Shown: positions 28,184-39,379, counted from the stretch's first letter. The stretch is 64,000 nucleotides of DNA from an uncultured Oenococcus sp. (GCA_934229385.1 CAKQDH010000002.1:1-64000), one strand, 5' to 3'. Numbers and translations are program-made. Notes: generated from the letters alone by a model not told the origin.

Positions 28184-30070
28184 TTATAAAAATTTGGTAA
28201 TAGAATGGATTATTAATCTAGTCATTTGTTCACTACCTTGAGGTTGGGGGTGAACTTTATCTGAAGAAAGCAAATTAAGATGTTTATCTATAAAACTATA
28301 CCAATCAACTACATGAAAAGAATGATCTTTTTTTTGTTCATCATTCAAAAGATTGTTATTATTTTTAATCCACGGTTTATCATTAGCAAAAGAATTAACC
28401 CAAAAAACAGGCCTATTTCCAGCAATGCTTTTAACCTGTTCTAAATTTTCTTTTGATATGTCACCATTTGTTCCAATCATTATTAAAATAATTGGTTGTA
28501 ACTTTTTAGAGCTTTTTAAATTCTGCAAAATGCTAATAGCGTCTTGAGTATGCATACCTACTTTCGCATTAATATTAGTATTAGGGATAACTTTTTGAAT
28601 ATCAGGTCCGACGTCAAGCATCAACGAATCCCCAATAGCATTTATTTTAATTCCTTGGGCTTTATTAATTTCATGTTTATTAAGAGAATAAGAGGACTCT
28701 AACCCCTTTTCTTTTTTATTTACTGTACTATTAGAACTGTTCGCATGGGAAGAAAGGCTGGGACTATTTTTTACTTTCCTATTAGCCTTCTGTATTTTTT
28801 TCGAATTATTTCCTAAACGTTTTTTTAATTGATCAGCTTGCTTTAAATGAGTAGCATTTCTAGAAAAAAATCCAGAAATTGAAAAAATAATTGAAAATAA
28901 AAATAAAAATAAAAGAATAAAAGAATAAAAGTTAACACCTAGCTTTTTTTTAAAACCATATATTCCAAAACGAAATGGCATTTCAATATATCTATAAGAT
29001 AAATCTGCAACAAAAACAATAAAAAGCAAAGCACATAAATGCATTAAAAATATCACAAAAACTGAATTTTTATATATAAAATGATCAAAAATTACAAGCA
29101 CTGGTAACTGATAAAGATAAATTGAATATCCTCTTGATCCTAAGTAAATAAACAATCTATTTCCTAAAAACTTTGAGAGTACAGTTGATTTATTAACAAC
29201 AAAATAATATATCATCAAAGAACATACAATACTTAAAAGCTGCATCCCTAAATAATAAGTCCAAGCCTTAGTACCGTCTGCTATTCCAAATATAATAAGA
29301 AAAATGATAAAAGATAAAATTAATATATATTTTTTAAAGTTAGCTAAAAATCGCTGAATGTTATAAATAAGTTTTGGTCTATAAGAAGATTTACATAAAG
29401 AGATAAAAATAGCTACTAACCCACCAAAAATAAAGGAAAAAAGGCGGCTGTCTGTTCCGTAATAAGCTCTATTAGTAGAAGTAGGTGAAAAAAGAAACGA
29501 AAAAAGAAAAGAAGAAACAATTATTATTCCTAAGGGGCATACCAGAGAAAACTGCCACCATTTTCTATCAGCTACCCAGAGAATTGCATATAATAATATA
29601 GGCCAAATTATATAAAATTGTGCTTCTAAAGAAATGGCCCAAAGATGGGTAAAAATCATCCAATGATTTCCTGAAGCAAAATAAGATACAGAATGAAAAA
29701 TTTGGTACCAATTATTAATATAAAAAAGGTTACTAAAAAAGTTTCCGCGAATCCCGTATAATGCATTTGGAAAAAAAAGGTAAGAAGAAGCTGTGGAAAT
29801 TATTAGCATCATAAAAAAAGCGGGATATAAACGCCAAAAACGCCGTTTATAAAACTGCCAAAATTCAAATTTTCCCTTATTTGCTAATTCTCTTAGGATT
29901 TTTCTAGTCATAAAAAAACCGGTTATAACAAAAAAAACTGTTACACCAGCAAAACCGCCAACAAAAATATTGGGCCAAAAATGAAAAAGAATTACCCCAA
30001 TAACCGCTATCGATCTTAATCCTTCTATTTCTTTAAAAAAACTTTTTCTTGAATTTTTAATTTTCTCCAT
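28184..30070 (-). CDS. oatA: Peptidoglycan O-acetyltransferase (OatA-type)
   Basis: 628 residues. The N-terminal acyltransferase-3 domain (about 1-380) has ten or so membrane helices and begins EIEGLRSIAVIGVILFHFWP, the AT3 start with the conserved Arg and His. After a Ser/Asn-rich linker comes an extracellular SGNH hydrolase domain from about residue 475: nucleophile S482 in GDS, and D604/H607 in SDKVHP. This two-domain form transfers acetyl to the C6 hydroxyl of muramic acid and confers lysozyme resistance. It stands alone between the S10 operon and aspS. Acetylation of another cell-surface polymer cannot be excluded. Confidence 0.87.
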   Translation of the reverse strand: MEKIKNSRKSFFKEIEGLRSIAVIGVILFHFWPNIFVGGFAGVTVFFVITGFFMTRKILRELANKGKFEFWQFYKRRFWRLYPAFFMMLIISTASSYLFFPNALYGIRGNFFSNLFYINNWYQIFHSVSYFASGNHWMIFTHLWAISLEAQFYIIWPILLYAILWVADRKWWQFSLVCPLGIIIVSSFLFSFLFSPTSTNRAYYGTDSRLFSFIFGGLVAIFISLCKSSYRPKLIYNIQRFLANFKKYILILSFIIFLIIFGIADGTKAWTYYLGMQLLSIVCSLMIYYFVVNKSTVLSKFLGNRLFIYLGSRGYSIYLYQLPVLVIFDHFIYKNSVFVIFLMHLCALLFIVFVADLSYRYIEMPFRFGIYGFKKKLGVNFYSFILLFLFLFSIIFSISGFFSRNATHLKQADQLKKRLGNNSKKIQKANRKVKNSPSLSSHANSSNSTVNKKEKGLESSYSLNKHEINKAQGIKINAIGDSLMLDVGPDIQKVIPNTNINAKVGMHTQDAISILQNLKSSKKLQPIILIMIGTNGDISKENLEQVKSIAGNRPVFWVNSFANDKPWIKNNNNLLNDEQKKDHSFHVVDWYSFIDKHLNLLSSDKVHPQPQGSEQMTRLIIHSITKFL

Positions 30071-30135
30071 TTAAATAAAAATTCCCTATAATAATAAAAA
30101 ATAACATTAAAAATCAAAAAATTATATTTTCTAAA

Positions 30136-31914
30136 TTATTTTTTAAAATTTAAAATACCTAATTCAGACAATTGTCTTTTAGAAACTTTAGTAGGAGCAT
30201 TAGTCATTGGCTCTGTAGCATTGGAATTCTTTGGAAAAGCGATAACTTCCCTAATATTTTCACTCTTTGATAGAAGCATAGCAAAACGATCTAAACCAAA
30301 AGCAATCCCTCCCATAGGAGGAAAACCATATTCCATAGCATCTAATAAAAATCCAAAAGATTCCTGAGCTCTCTTTTCTGTAAATCCCAAGGCTCTTAGC
30401 ATCTTCTTTTGAATATTTACATCATTAATACGAACCGACCCTGAAGCTAACTCATAACCATTCAATACTAAATCATAAGATTGAGCATGAGCTAAATGAG
30501 GATTTTCTCCCTTATTTAAATAGTGAAGATCTTCTTTATTCGGCATGGTAAAAGGATGATGAGCAGCAATCCATTCTTCAAATTTTTCTGAATATTCAAA
30601 TAACGGCCAATTAACTATCCATGAAAATTTCCAACTATTATTATCTATTAAATTAAGTTCTTTAGCAACATATTTACGAAGATAACCGAGGCTTTCTGAA
30701 ACAATTGAAAATTTATCTGCTACAAAAAATATTAGATCATTTTCTTCTAATGATAAACGACTGATCAAATCCGATTTAATTTTTGTTAAAAATTTTGCAA
30801 TTGGTCCCACAAATTTTCCGTTTTGAAATTTTACCCATGCTAAACCTTTTGCTTTAAACCTTTTTATATAATCAGTTTGCTTATTTATTTTTTTTCTACT
30901 AAAAGCATTAGCTCCATGAGGAGCTACAATAGCTTTTACAACCCCACCTTTTTTTAAAGCAGAAAGAAAAACACCAAAATCGGTTTTATTTGCAATGTCA
31001 GAAATATCCTGTAATTCAACATTAAAACGAAGATCAGGTTTATCACTGCCAAAACGTTTCATAGCTTCGTCCCAAGTAAGAATAGTGATTGCTTTAGGAT
31101 TTATATGAATTCCTAGAACGTCAAACATTACTTGGGTAGCCCACTTATTTACAAGAGATAAGATTTCCTTTTGGTCCATAAACGAAGTTTCCATATCTAA
31201 CTGTGTAAATTCGGGTTGGCGATCTCCTCTTAAGTCCTCATCTCTAAAACATCTAGCTATTTGAAAATAACGATCAAAGCCGGCTCCCATAAGCAATTGT
31301 TTAAAAAGTTGAGGCGACTGAGGTAAAGCATAAAAGTTCCCTGGGTATATTCTTGATGGAACCAAATAGTCACGCGCGCCCTCAGGAGTGCTTCTTGCTA
31401 AATAAGGGGTTTCAATATTAATAAAATTATTCTTTTCCATAAATCGAAATGAAGAACTGATAATTTTAGAACGTAAAATTAAATTTTTTTGCATTTCGGG
31501 ACGACGCAAATCCAGATATCGATATTTTAATTTAACTTTTTCACTTACATCAATATTATCTTTAATATCGAATGGCAAATTTTTAGATTTTGCTAAAATT
31601 GTTATATTTTTTACTAATATTTCAACCTTTCCTGTTTTCATAGAAGGATTAACATCATTAGATTTTCTTAACGAAACAAGACCGTTTATAGAAATAACAT
31701 ACTCATTACGAACTTTTTTAGCAATTTTAAAAGCATCATTAGAAATTTTGCTTGAAAATGTTAATTGCAATATTCCTTTTATATCTCGTAACTCTATAAA
31801 AATAAGTTTGCCTAAATTCCTTTTCTTTTGGACCCAACCTTTTAAAGTTATACTTTTTCCGGCCATTTTTTCGTTAACTAATCCAACATAAGAAGTCCTA
31901 GAATTATTAGTCAT
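30136..31914 (-). CDS. aspS: Aspartyl-tRNA synthetase
   Basis: 592 residues, class IIb. N-terminal OB-fold anticodon domain (SITLKGWVQKKRNLGKLIFIELRD), then the catalytic core with motif 2 (FRDEDLRGDRQPEFTQLDMETSF) and motif 3 (GIAFGLDRFAMLL), and a GAD insertion between. The start overlaps the hisS stop (ATGA), so hisS and aspS form a coupled operon, as usual in Firmicutes. Whether it also charges tRNA-Asn cannot be told from this window. Confidence 0.98.
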   Translation of the reverse strand: MTNNSRTSYVGLVNEKMAGKSITLKGWVQKKRNLGKLIFIELRDIKGILQLTFSSKISNDAFKIAKKVRNEYVISINGLVSLRKSNDVNPSMKTGKVEILVKNITILAKSKNLPFDIKDNIDVSEKVKLKYRYLDLRRPEMQKNLILRSKIISSSFRFMEKNNFINIETPYLARSTPEGARDYLVPSRIYPGNFYALPQSPQLFKQLLMGAGFDRYFQIARCFRDEDLRGDRQPEFTQLDMETSFMDQKEILSLVNKWATQVMFDVLGIHINPKAITILTWDEAMKRFGSDKPDLRFNVELQDISDIANKTDFGVFLSALKKGGVVKAIVAPHGANAFSRKKINKQTDYIKRFKAKGLAWVKFQNGKFVGPIAKFLTKIKSDLISRLSLEENDLIFFVADKFSIVSESLGYLRKYVAKELNLIDNNSWKFSWIVNWPLFEYSEKFEEWIAAHHPFTMPNKEDLHYLNKGENPHLAHAQSYDLVLNGYELASGSVRINDVNIQKKMLRALGFTEKRAQESFGFLLDAMEYGFPPMGGIAFGLDRFAMLLSKSENIREVIAFPKNSNATEPMTNAPTKVSKRQLSELGILNFKK

Positions 31915-33176
31915 AAAAAGTCCTTTCTAGATAATTTATCTAAATAAATCTCCTTTTGCTTACCATCTGACATTCTTTTCAAAGTAATATTATGATTACT
32001 AATTTCTTTTGTACCTATTACTACAGAAAAACGAGCTTTACTACGATTAGCAGATTTAAATTGAGATTTAACAGACTTATTATTATAATCTAACAAAATA
32101 GACAAATTAAACTTTTCTCGTAATCTATGAGCTAATTTATTTACAAAGCTTATAGCAATTTTATCGGCACTAATAATATATAAATCAGGTACTTTAGAGT
32201 TATTAAAATTATTTTCTATTTCTTCTAAACGTTCTAAACCAATACCAAATCCTATAGCAGGTGTATCAGGTCCGCCAAAATCTTTTACCATACTAGAATA
32301 ACGTCCTCCACCACAAATTGTCGCAGAAGATTGTAATGCCTTGTTTAAAGTTGTAATTTCAAAAATTGTGTGATCATAATAATCTAACCCTCTTACCAAT
32401 TTTTCATCAATTTTATAATCAATATCTAAATTACTTAAAGCATTTAAAAAGTTTTCAAACTGTACTCGAGAATCTTTATCTAAATAATCAAAAATCTTCG
32501 GAGCTTCATTTAAAATTTTTTGATCATTATTATTTTTTGAATCAAGAATTCTTAACGGATTAATATTTAATCTACGTTTGGAATCATCACTTAAATCATT
32601 TTTATACGAAGATAAATATTTAACGAGCGCATTTCGATATGAATAGCGAGATTTTTTATTTCCTAAAGTATTTACATTTATTTCTAAGTTACCTATAGAA
32701 AACTCAGAAAAGAAATCTAAAGCCATTTGTATTATTTGTGCATCAAGATATGGTGAATTAGAACCAAAACTTTCTACACCCAATTGATGAAATTCACGTT
32801 CCCTGCCAGCTTGTGGACGTTCATAACGAAAAAAGGGGCCTAAATAATACAAATTAACTGGCTTGTCATATTCTGGGCCATAAAGTTTATTTTCAACGTA
32901 GGCTCTTACAGCTCCAGCTGTTCCCTCAGGTCTAAGAGCTATATGCCGACCTCCTTTATCATAAAAATCATACATCTGTTTACTGACAATATCAGATGAG
33001 TTACCAGAAGATCGTGAAAAAAGATCATAATTTTCAAAAATAGGCAGCTCTATTTTTCCAAACATATACCTATGGGAAAAAATTTTTTCTGTAACTAAAT
33101 TTACCCTTTTCCAAAAAATTTGTTTTGAAGGTAAGATATCTTCTGTGCCTTTAGGTCTTCTAAATTTTTTTGACAT
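31911..33176 (-). CDS. hisS: Histidyl-tRNA synthetase
   Basis: 421 residues from MSKKFRRPKGTEDILP, the usual family start; another in-frame ATG six codons upstream is possible. Class II core: motif 2 (RYERPQAGREREFHQLGVE), the histidine-specific loops LVRGLDYYDHTIFE and GGGRYSSM. The C-terminal anticodon domain ends the protein. Neither start has a Shine-Dalgarno sequence and a -10-like TAAAAT lies 5 nt before the upstream ATG, so the message may be nearly leaderless. No T-box is present in the 61-bp divergent spacer. Confidence 0.96.
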   Translation of the reverse strand: MSKKFRRPKGTEDILPSKQIFWKRVNLVTEKIFSHRYMFGKIELPIFENYDLFSRSSGNSSDIVSKQMYDFYDKGGRHIALRPEGTAGAVRAYVENKLYGPEYDKPVNLYYLGPFFRYERPQAGREREFHQLGVESFGSNSPYLDAQIIQMALDFFSEFSIGNLEINVNTLGNKKSRYSYRNALVKYLSSYKNDLSDDSKRRLNINPLRILDSKNNNDQKILNEAPKIFDYLDKDSRVQFENFLNALSNLDIDYKIDEKLVRGLDYYDHTIFEITTLNKALQSSATICGGGRYSSMVKDFGGPDTPAIGFGIGLERLEEIENNFNNSKVPDLYIISADKIAISFVNKLAHRLREKFNLSILLDYNNKSVKSQFKSANRSKARFSVVIGTKEISNHNITLKRMSDGKQKEIYLDKLSRKDFL

Positions 33177-33237
33177 ACATAGAGATTTTAACACTCAAAA
33201 ATAGAAAAAAAATCAATTATTTTTATATAATTTTCTT

Positions 33238-34104
33238 GTGCAAAAAAGAAAAATTGAAAAAATAACTCTTACTTTTATTCCAATCATTTTTATTTTTCTA
33301 TCAATTATATTTATCGCTTTAATTTATTATTCAAATTCTATTAAATTAAAAAATGATCAGTTAAATTTATTCGAAAAGCCAAATCCAAAATATAAATATT
33401 TAGGAAAAACCAAAAAAAATGAGCGCTTTAAAATCCTTAAAAAATCGAATAATTGGCTAAAAATAAAATCATATAACCAAAATACTAAGGGATGGATAAC
33501 AAGTTGGAACCTTAAAAATGATAAAAAAGAAAAAGAAAATGGGAAGATTGCTGACGCAACTATAGTATTAGATCCTGGTCATGGAGGAAAAGACACGGGG
33601 ACTTTAGCGCTGCAAAATACTAAAAAGAGAAAATATTTTGAAAAAACTTATACTTTAGAAATTGCTAAAACAGTTAAAAAATTTTTGGAAAAAATGGGTG
33701 CTAGAGTGATTCTTACTAGAGACAAAGACCGCTCATTGTACCTTGCAAAAAGAACTCATATTTCGAAAAAGAATCGAGCAAATATATTCATAAGCTTTCA
33801 TTTTAACCACTATGCTATAGATAATGGAGCTAGTGGCGTTCAAACCTTTTATTATCACAAAAAAATAGGAAATTCCTATAAACTAGCAAAAATAATTGAT
33901 AAAAATTTTAATAATTTACCTTTAAAAAATCGTGGAACAACTTTTGGAAATTTTTATGTAATAAGAGAAACTGTTCAACCATCTATTCTCCTTGAAATGG
34001 GCTATATGAACAACAAAAGAGATCTTAAAATAATTAGAGAAAAAAAGTACCAAAAAAAAATAGCTACTGATATAAGTCAGACTTTAAAAAAATGGTTTAA
34101 TTAA
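33238..34104 (+). CDS. N-acetylmuramoyl-L-alanine amidase (Amidase_3)
   Basis: 288 residues. An N-terminal membrane anchor (about 9-31), a short SH3b-like wall-binding domain (about 40-95), then a zinc amidase domain from residue 107. Zinc ligands and catalytic residues are all visible: H115 in LDPGHGGKDTG, E135, H188 in FISFHFN, E253 in LLEMGYMNN. It cleaves the lactyl-peptide bond of peptidoglycan, outside the membrane. The gene starts with GTG, has no Shine-Dalgarno, and a TATAAT lies about 7 nt upstream, suggesting a leaderless mRNA. In related bacteria an amidase also sits beside hisS, but usually on the same strand; here it is divergent. Confidence 0.88.
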   Translation: MQKRKIEKITLTFIPIIFIFLSIIFIALIYYSNSIKLKNDQLNLFEKPNPKYKYLGKTKKNERFKILKKSNNWLKIKSYNQNTKGWITSWNLKNDKKEKENGKIADATIVLDPGHGGKDTGTLALQNTKKRKYFEKTYTLEIAKTVKKFLEKMGARVILTRDKDRSLYLAKRTHISKKNRANIFISFHFNHYAIDNGASGVQTFYYHKKIGNSYKLAKIIDKNFNNLPLKNRGTTFGNFYVIRETVQPSILLEMGYMNNKRDLKIIREKKYQKKIATDISQTLKKWFN

Positions 34105-34143
34105 TTTTTATTTATTTTTTAAATTTTATTAATATATTTTTTA

Positions 34144-36390
34144 TCAGTTAAATGATCTGGAAACTCCATATATATCAGTAATACCGGCAATGGAATCCAT
34201 TATATGTTGAAGCTGATGCACGTTTCGAACACCTATTGCTAATTTAATAATCCCAATTCCATTTTTTTTATTATGAGCAGAGATAGAATTTATATAATGA
34301 GTATTAGAACTTGCGGAACGTACGACATCATTTAACATTCCAGGACGATCTGTACCTTCAACCATAATGTCTGCATCATAATTTGGTTTTGTACCCTCTG
34401 GCACATTCCAATTTACTTGCATTATCCTTTCTTTATTTTGAAGAGATTTCTTAATATTAGGACAAATTATTCTGTGCACCGTCACCCCACGTCCCTTAGT
34501 TACATAACCTATGATCTTATCACCAGGGACAGGGGTACAACATTTTGACAAATGGATAAGCATAGAATCTATTCCTGAAATAGTTATATCTTCTTCTGGA
34601 TTATTAGCAGTATTTTTAATGTGGCGTTTCTTTATTAAGTGCTCACTAGCATCATTTTCACCAGACATCAAAGCTTTTTGAACTTTGTTGGTCTCTTTTT
34701 CTTCTTCTTTTTGTCTTATTGATTGTGTTAAACGATTCGCAACTTGTGTTAAGGAAACTCCTCCATAACCTAATTCTGCCAGTAAATCATCCCCAGAAAA
34801 TATATGCATTTCATTAGCTATAGAAGTAAGTTTTGCTTCAGTCATTAATTGATTAGCAGGAAATTGATTATCCTGTAAATATTTTTCTAGTGCCTGCCTT
34901 CCTGCTTCAATGTTGGTAGATCTAGCTTGTTTTCTAAAATAAGATCTAATTTTATTTCGAGCTCGTCTACTAGCAACTAAATCTAACCAATCACGAGAAA
35001 CTTTGGGGCTTGAAGACGTATTAATCTCAACAATATCACCTGTTTTAATTTCATAATCTAAAGGAACAAGTCTACCATTAACTTTTGCCCCCTCTGTATG
35101 TAGACCAATATCTGAATGAATTGCAAAAGCCATATCGATTGGTGTAGATCCAACAGGTAATTCAATAACATCGCCACGAGGAGTAAAAGCATATACACGG
35201 TCAGAAAATAAATCTCCCTTAACAGTATCAACAAATTGTTTAGCGTTAGTAGCTCCTTCTTGAAGCTCTATTATCCCTTGAATAGCATTTAAATGCTGCT
35301 GATCCTTGTTTCCGATTTTAGCTCTCTTACTTGAACCTTTATTCTCTTTATAAGCCCAATGAGCAGCAACCCCTAGTTCAGCAACTTTATGCATGGCAAA
35401 AGTCCTAATTTGAACTTCTAAAGGTCTACCGCCAGGACCAATAATAGTTGTATGAAGAGATTGATAACCGTTTGGCTTTGGTAAAGCTATATAATCTTTA
35501 AAACGTCCTGGCAGTGGCTTCCATTTAGCATGAATTGTTCCCAATGCTAAATAGCATTCTGTAACTGAATTAACCAATACCCGAATTGCTAATAAATCGT
35601 AAATTTCGTGAAAACGTTTGTGTTTATCGTTCATTTTGCGATAAATAGAATATATATGTTTTGGCCTACCTGAAACCTCAAATTTTTTTATTTTAAGTCT
35701 CTTGATAGCTTTTTTAATTTCTTTAGAATCTTTTAAAATTTCTTGATCTCTTTCTTCCCTTCGAGTATGCATCATCCTAGCAATTCCATAATATGCTTTA
35801 GGATTCAAATAACGTAAACTTAAATCTTCAAGTTCCCATTTTATATTTGCCAAACCCAAACGATGGGCAAGAGGTGCATAGATATCAAGAGTTTCACTAG
35901 CAATTTGTTGTCGTTTTTTTGTAGGTTGAACCTGTAAGGTTCGCATATTATGTAACCTATCTGCTAATTTAACAATGATGACTCTGATGTCTTTAACCAT
36001 AGATAAAAGCAATTTTCTATGATTTTCGGCCATAATCTCTTCTCTAGATTCATAATGTATTTTTCCTAGTTTTGTAACCCCATTTACAATATAAGCAACA
36101 TCATCGCCATACTTTTTCTTAATCTGATCAAGAGTAGCTGGTGTGTCTTCTATTACATCATGTAAAAAACCAGCTATAATAGTATTAGTATCCATTTTTA
36201 AATCAGCCAATATACCAGCTACTTGGATAGGATGAAAAATGTAATCTTCACCGGTTTTTCTCTTTTGTCCAGTATGCATTTTTTTTGCAAAATAAAAAGA
36301 AGAGTCAATTAATTTAACTTGCTTGCTCGTCAAATATCGAGAATAAATTGTATGAACATCTTTAAAAGAACGATTTTTTATTTCTGCCAT
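34144..36390 (-). CDS. rel: Bifunctional (p)ppGpp synthetase/hydrolase
   Basis: 748 residues, full length. N-terminal HD hydrolase domain with intact motif GFLHDVIEDT, so it should degrade as well as make the alarmone; then the synthetase domain (YDLLAIRVLV, KPNGYQSLHTTI), TGS domain (RVYAFTPRGDVIELPVGSTPIDMAFAIHS), a zinc-finger region with CCTPVPGD, and a C-terminal ACT domain. Mediates the stringent response on stalled ribosomes. The usual dtd partner is not next to it. Confidence 0.96.
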   Translation of the reverse strand: MAEIKNRSFKDVHTIYSRYLTSKQVKLIDSSFYFAKKMHTGQKRKTGEDYIFHPIQVAGILADLKMDTNTIIAGFLHDVIEDTPATLDQIKKKYGDDVAYIVNGVTKLGKIHYESREEIMAENHRKLLLSMVKDIRVIIVKLADRLHNMRTLQVQPTKKRQQIASETLDIYAPLAHRLGLANIKWELEDLSLRYLNPKAYYGIARMMHTRREERDQEILKDSKEIKKAIKRLKIKKFEVSGRPKHIYSIYRKMNDKHKRFHEIYDLLAIRVLVNSVTECYLALGTIHAKWKPLPGRFKDYIALPKPNGYQSLHTTIIGPGGRPLEVQIRTFAMHKVAELGVAAHWAYKENKGSSKRAKIGNKDQQHLNAIQGIIELQEGATNAKQFVDTVKGDLFSDRVYAFTPRGDVIELPVGSTPIDMAFAIHSDIGLHTEGAKVNGRLVPLDYEIKTGDIVEINTSSSPKVSRDWLDLVASRRARNKIRSYFRKQARSTNIEAGRQALEKYLQDNQFPANQLMTEAKLTSIANEMHIFSGDDLLAELGYGGVSLTQVANRLTQSIRQKEEEKETNKVQKALMSGENDASEHLIKKRHIKNTANNPEEDITISGIDSMLIHLSKCCTPVPGDKIIGYVTKGRGVTVHRIICPNIKKSLQNKERIMQVNWNVPEGTKPNYDADIMVEGTDRPGMLNDVVRSASSNTHYINSISAHNKKNGIGIIKLAIGVRNVHQLQHIMDSIAGITDIYGVSRSFN

Positions 36391-36722
36391 AGCATAAATA
36401 ATACCTTTTTTAATTATTAATTTCTTTTAATTATTTTAATTAAACTAAAATATAATAAAATAACTACTTATATTTATTTATTTAAATACTAAATATTAAA
36501 TCTAAGTAAAAAAATAATATTGTTAAAATATCAAATTCTCATAAATTTATTAAATAATAATCTAAAAAAAATTTACAAATAGTAAAATAAATTATCTTAG
36601 AGATACATATTCAAGTTAATATAAATTTGAAAAAATTATTAGAATAAAAAAACAATTAACAAATAAAATCTAAAAATAAATAAAAATATTTTTCTAATTA
36701 TATATCATAAAATATATAATAT
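36391..36722. other. Gene-free A/T-only gap upstream of rel
   Basis: About 330 bp, nearly all A and T, without open frames, hairpins with G/C stems, or recognisable regulatory sites beyond the likely rel ribosome-binding site (AAAAAAGG). Confidence 0.6.
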
Positions 36723-37490
36723 TTAGCCTAATTCTATTAAAAAGCTAACACAAGAAAGCAAATAAAGAGGAGCCGTTTCTGACCTTAAAATTCTAGGTCC
36801 TAAACCAACATTTAAAAATCCTCTTTTTTTTAATTTATACACTTCTGATTTAGTTAACCCTCCTTCAGGACCAAAAATAGCTATTAATTCTTTTTTATTA
36901 GCGTCTTTGCAAAAAGTATTTAAAGCCTTAAAAAGATTTGCCTTTTCCCCATTCTTAGCAGATTCTTCCCAAGCAACAAGGCCAATTTGTTGATGATCAC
37001 AAACATTTACTTTCCTTACAAAATCGGGTTCATATGTTAAGGACGGTACATAATCACGATGAGATTGTTCCGCTGCACCCTTGATTATTTTTTTTAATCT
37101 TATTTCTTTATTTTTTAGATGTTTATAAGAATTTATTTTTACAACACTGCGTTGAAAACTACTTAAAATGATTTCACTTACACCTAATTCAGTTGCTTTT
37201 TGTACAAGAAAATCAAGATGGCGATTCTTTAAAAAGGGGACTACAAGTGATACCTTTTTTGGGATTTCATTATGAAAAAACATCTTCTTTATGGGTAAAA
37301 AATCAATTTTTTGTTTAGAGATTTTTTTAATCTTCACTAAATATATTTGTTTTTGAAAAACTAATTCCAAAAAAGAATTCTCCTTCATTCTTAAAACATC
37401 TTTTATATGATGAAAAGCGTCAGGATTATTTTTTTTTGTTATAAATTTTTTTATAAAAGCATCATTTTCAAGAAAAAAACGAACAGTCAT
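36723..37490 (-). CDS. rsmE: 16S rRNA m3U1498 methyltransferase RsmE
   Basis: 255 residues. SPOUT-class enzyme methylating N3 of U1498 in 16S rRNA. N-terminal PUA-like part (HHIKDVLRMKENSFLELVF), then the knot domain with KATELGVSEIILSSFQRSV, the IFGPEGGLTKSEV SAM loop and LGPRILRSETAPLYLLS. prmA, its frequent upstream neighbour, is not here. Confidence 0.95.
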   Translation of the reverse strand: MTVRFFLENDAFIKKFITKKNNPDAFHHIKDVLRMKENSFLELVFQKQIYLVKIKKISKQKIDFLPIKKMFFHNEIPKKVSLVVPFLKNRHLDFLVQKATELGVSEIILSSFQRSVVKINSYKHLKNKEIRLKKIIKGAAEQSHRDYVPSLTYEPDFVRKVNVCDHQQIGLVAWEESAKNGEKANLFKALNTFCKDANKKELIAIFGPEGGLTKSEVYKLKKRGFLNVGLGPRILRSETAPLYLLSCVSFLIELG

Positions 37491-37543
37491 AAAATCATCT
37501 CTATCGAAGTAATAATTAATTACAACATATTTAATTAATAAAA

Positions 37544-39379
37544 TTATCTATTCTCTTCATCTCTATTCTTCAATATTGACATAAAAGCTTTTTGAGGTAT
37601 TTTAACTTTTCCAAAGGATTTCATTCTAGACTTACCAGTTTTCTGTTTTTTTAATAATTTTGCTCTACGGTCAGGATCCCCTGTATGAATTCTAGCAGTC
37701 ACATCTTTACGGTAAGCTTTAATATTTGTTCTAGAAATTATTTTGGCACCAACGGCAGCCTGAACGGCAATTTCAAAATTTTGTCGAGGGATGGTTTTTT
37801 TTAGTCGATTGGTAATAAATCTCGCTCTTGTAATTGCTGAATCTTTATATGCAACAAAACTTAAAGCATCAATTCTTTTATGATTTAATAAAATATCAAC
37901 CCTTTGCAAATTAGAAACCTTATAGCCTAAAAAGTCATAATCAATACTTGCATAACCTTTAGTTGCAGATTTCATTTTATCAAAAAAATCAAAAATAACT
38001 TCTGATAATGGTATTTTATATTCAATATTAACCCGATTATTATTCAAATATCTCATCGTCTGGAAAACTCCTCTTTTATTTTGAGAAAGCTCCATGGCTG
38101 GGCCTACAAACTGGTTAGGCACCATAATAGAAAGGTTTACGATAGGTTCTTCAATTTCTTTAATAAAATTTGCTTCTGGAAAATTAGCAGGATTAGAAAT
38201 CATTTTATAATTATCATTTTCTAACCAAACTTTATAAGTAACTGTAGGGGCAGTAATGATTAAATCTAAGTTAAATTCTCTTTCTAAGCGTTCTTCAACA
38301 ACATCTAGATGCAACAAACCGAGAAAACCTACTCTAAAACCGAAACCTAAAGCCGAAGATGTTTCTGGTTCAAATTCAATACTGGCGTCATTTAACGAAA
38401 GTTTTTCCAGAGCATCTTTAAGATCATCAAACCTTCTGTTGTCAGTAGGATATACACCAGCATAAACCATAGGTTTCATAGGACGATACCCCTTCAAGGG
38501 TTTTATAGCAGGGGAGTTAACTTTTGTAATTGTATCTCCGGGGCGAGCCATATGAACATCTTTTATAGAAGCAGTTAGATATCCTACATCGCCAGCAATT
38601 AATTCGCTTTTCCTTTTAGGCCCCATGGAAAAAACCCCTAATTCAGTTACTTCATAAACACCCTTTGAATTCATTAATTTAATTTTATCTCCCACATGAA
38701 CTGAGCCATCTTTTACTCTGACAGAGAGCACAATTCCTCTATAAGCATCATATTTTGAGTCAAAAATTAAAGCTTTAAGAGGGGATTCTAACCTGCCTTT
38801 CGGAGCTGGGATTAGTTTAACAATCTTTTCTAAAAGCTCTTTAACACCTAAACCTGTTTTCGCAGAAACGTTAATTGCGTTTGAAACATCTAAGCCAATA
38901 TCTTCTTTAATTTCTTTTTTTGTTTCCTTTATATCAGCAGAAGGCAAATCAACCTTATTAATCACAGGAATTATTTTAAGATTATTATCAATAGCAATAT
39001 ATGAATTGGCTATAGTCTGAGCCTGCACTCCTTGAGTAGCATCTACTACTAAAAGAGCCCCTTCAGCAGCAGCTAAGGCTCGAGAAACCTCATAAGAAAA
39101 ATCTACATGACCTGGCGTATCAATTAAATGAAAAATATAACGATGCCCATCTTTTGAATCGTAATGAACTTCAACAGAATTCATCTTAATAGTTATTCCC
39201 CGCTCTCTTTCTAGGGGCATATCATCAAGGATCTGATTTTTCATTTTTCTTTCTGAAACTGTATGAGTCAGTTCAAGTATTCTATCTGCTAAAGTAGATT
39301 TTCCATGATCTATATGAGCAATAATACTAAAATTCCTTATGTATTTTTGTCTTTCTAATTGTTTTTTTAAATCTGCCAT
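37544..39379 (-). CDS. lepA: Elongation factor 4 (LepA)
   Basis: 611 residues. Translational GTPase linked to ribosome biogenesis and back-translocation. G1 [14 protein letters not shown]3 [13 protein letters not shown]4 NKVDLP, and the LepA-specific C-terminal domain ending [23 protein letters not shown] are clear. Confidence 0.98.
   Translation of the reverse strand: MADLKKQLERQKYIRNFSIIAHIDHGKSTLADRILELTHTVSERKMKNQILDDMPLERERGITIKMNSVEVHYDSKDGHRYIFHLIDTPGHVDFSYEVSRALAAAEGALLVVDATQGVQAQTIANSYIAIDNNLKIIPVINKVDLPSADIKETKKEIKEDIGLDVSNAINVSAKTGLGVKELLEKIVKLIPAPKGRLESPLKALIFDSKYDAYRGIVLSVRVKDGSVHVGDKIKLMNSKGVYEVTELGVFSMGPKRKSELIAGDVGYLTASIKDVHMARPGDTITKVNSPAIKPLKGYRPMKPMVYAGVYPTDNRRFDDLKDALEKLSLNDASIEFEPETSSALGFGFRVGFLGLLHLDVVEERLEREFNLDLIITAPTVTYKVWLENDNYKMISNPANFPEANFIKEIEEPIVNLSIMVPNQFVGPAMELSQNKRGVFQTMRYLNNNRVNIEYKIPLSEVIFDFFDKMKSATKGYASIDYDFLGYKVSNLQRVDILLNHKRIDALSFVAYKDSAITRARFITNRLKKTIPRQNFEIAVQAAVGAKIISRTNIKAYRKDVTARIHTGDPDRRAKLLKKQKTGKSRMKSFGKVKIPQKAFMSILKNRDEENR

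Noticed and set aside
33177-33237. T-box riboswitch ahead of hisS-aspS
   Set aside because: The divergent spacer is only 61 bp, far too short for a T-box.
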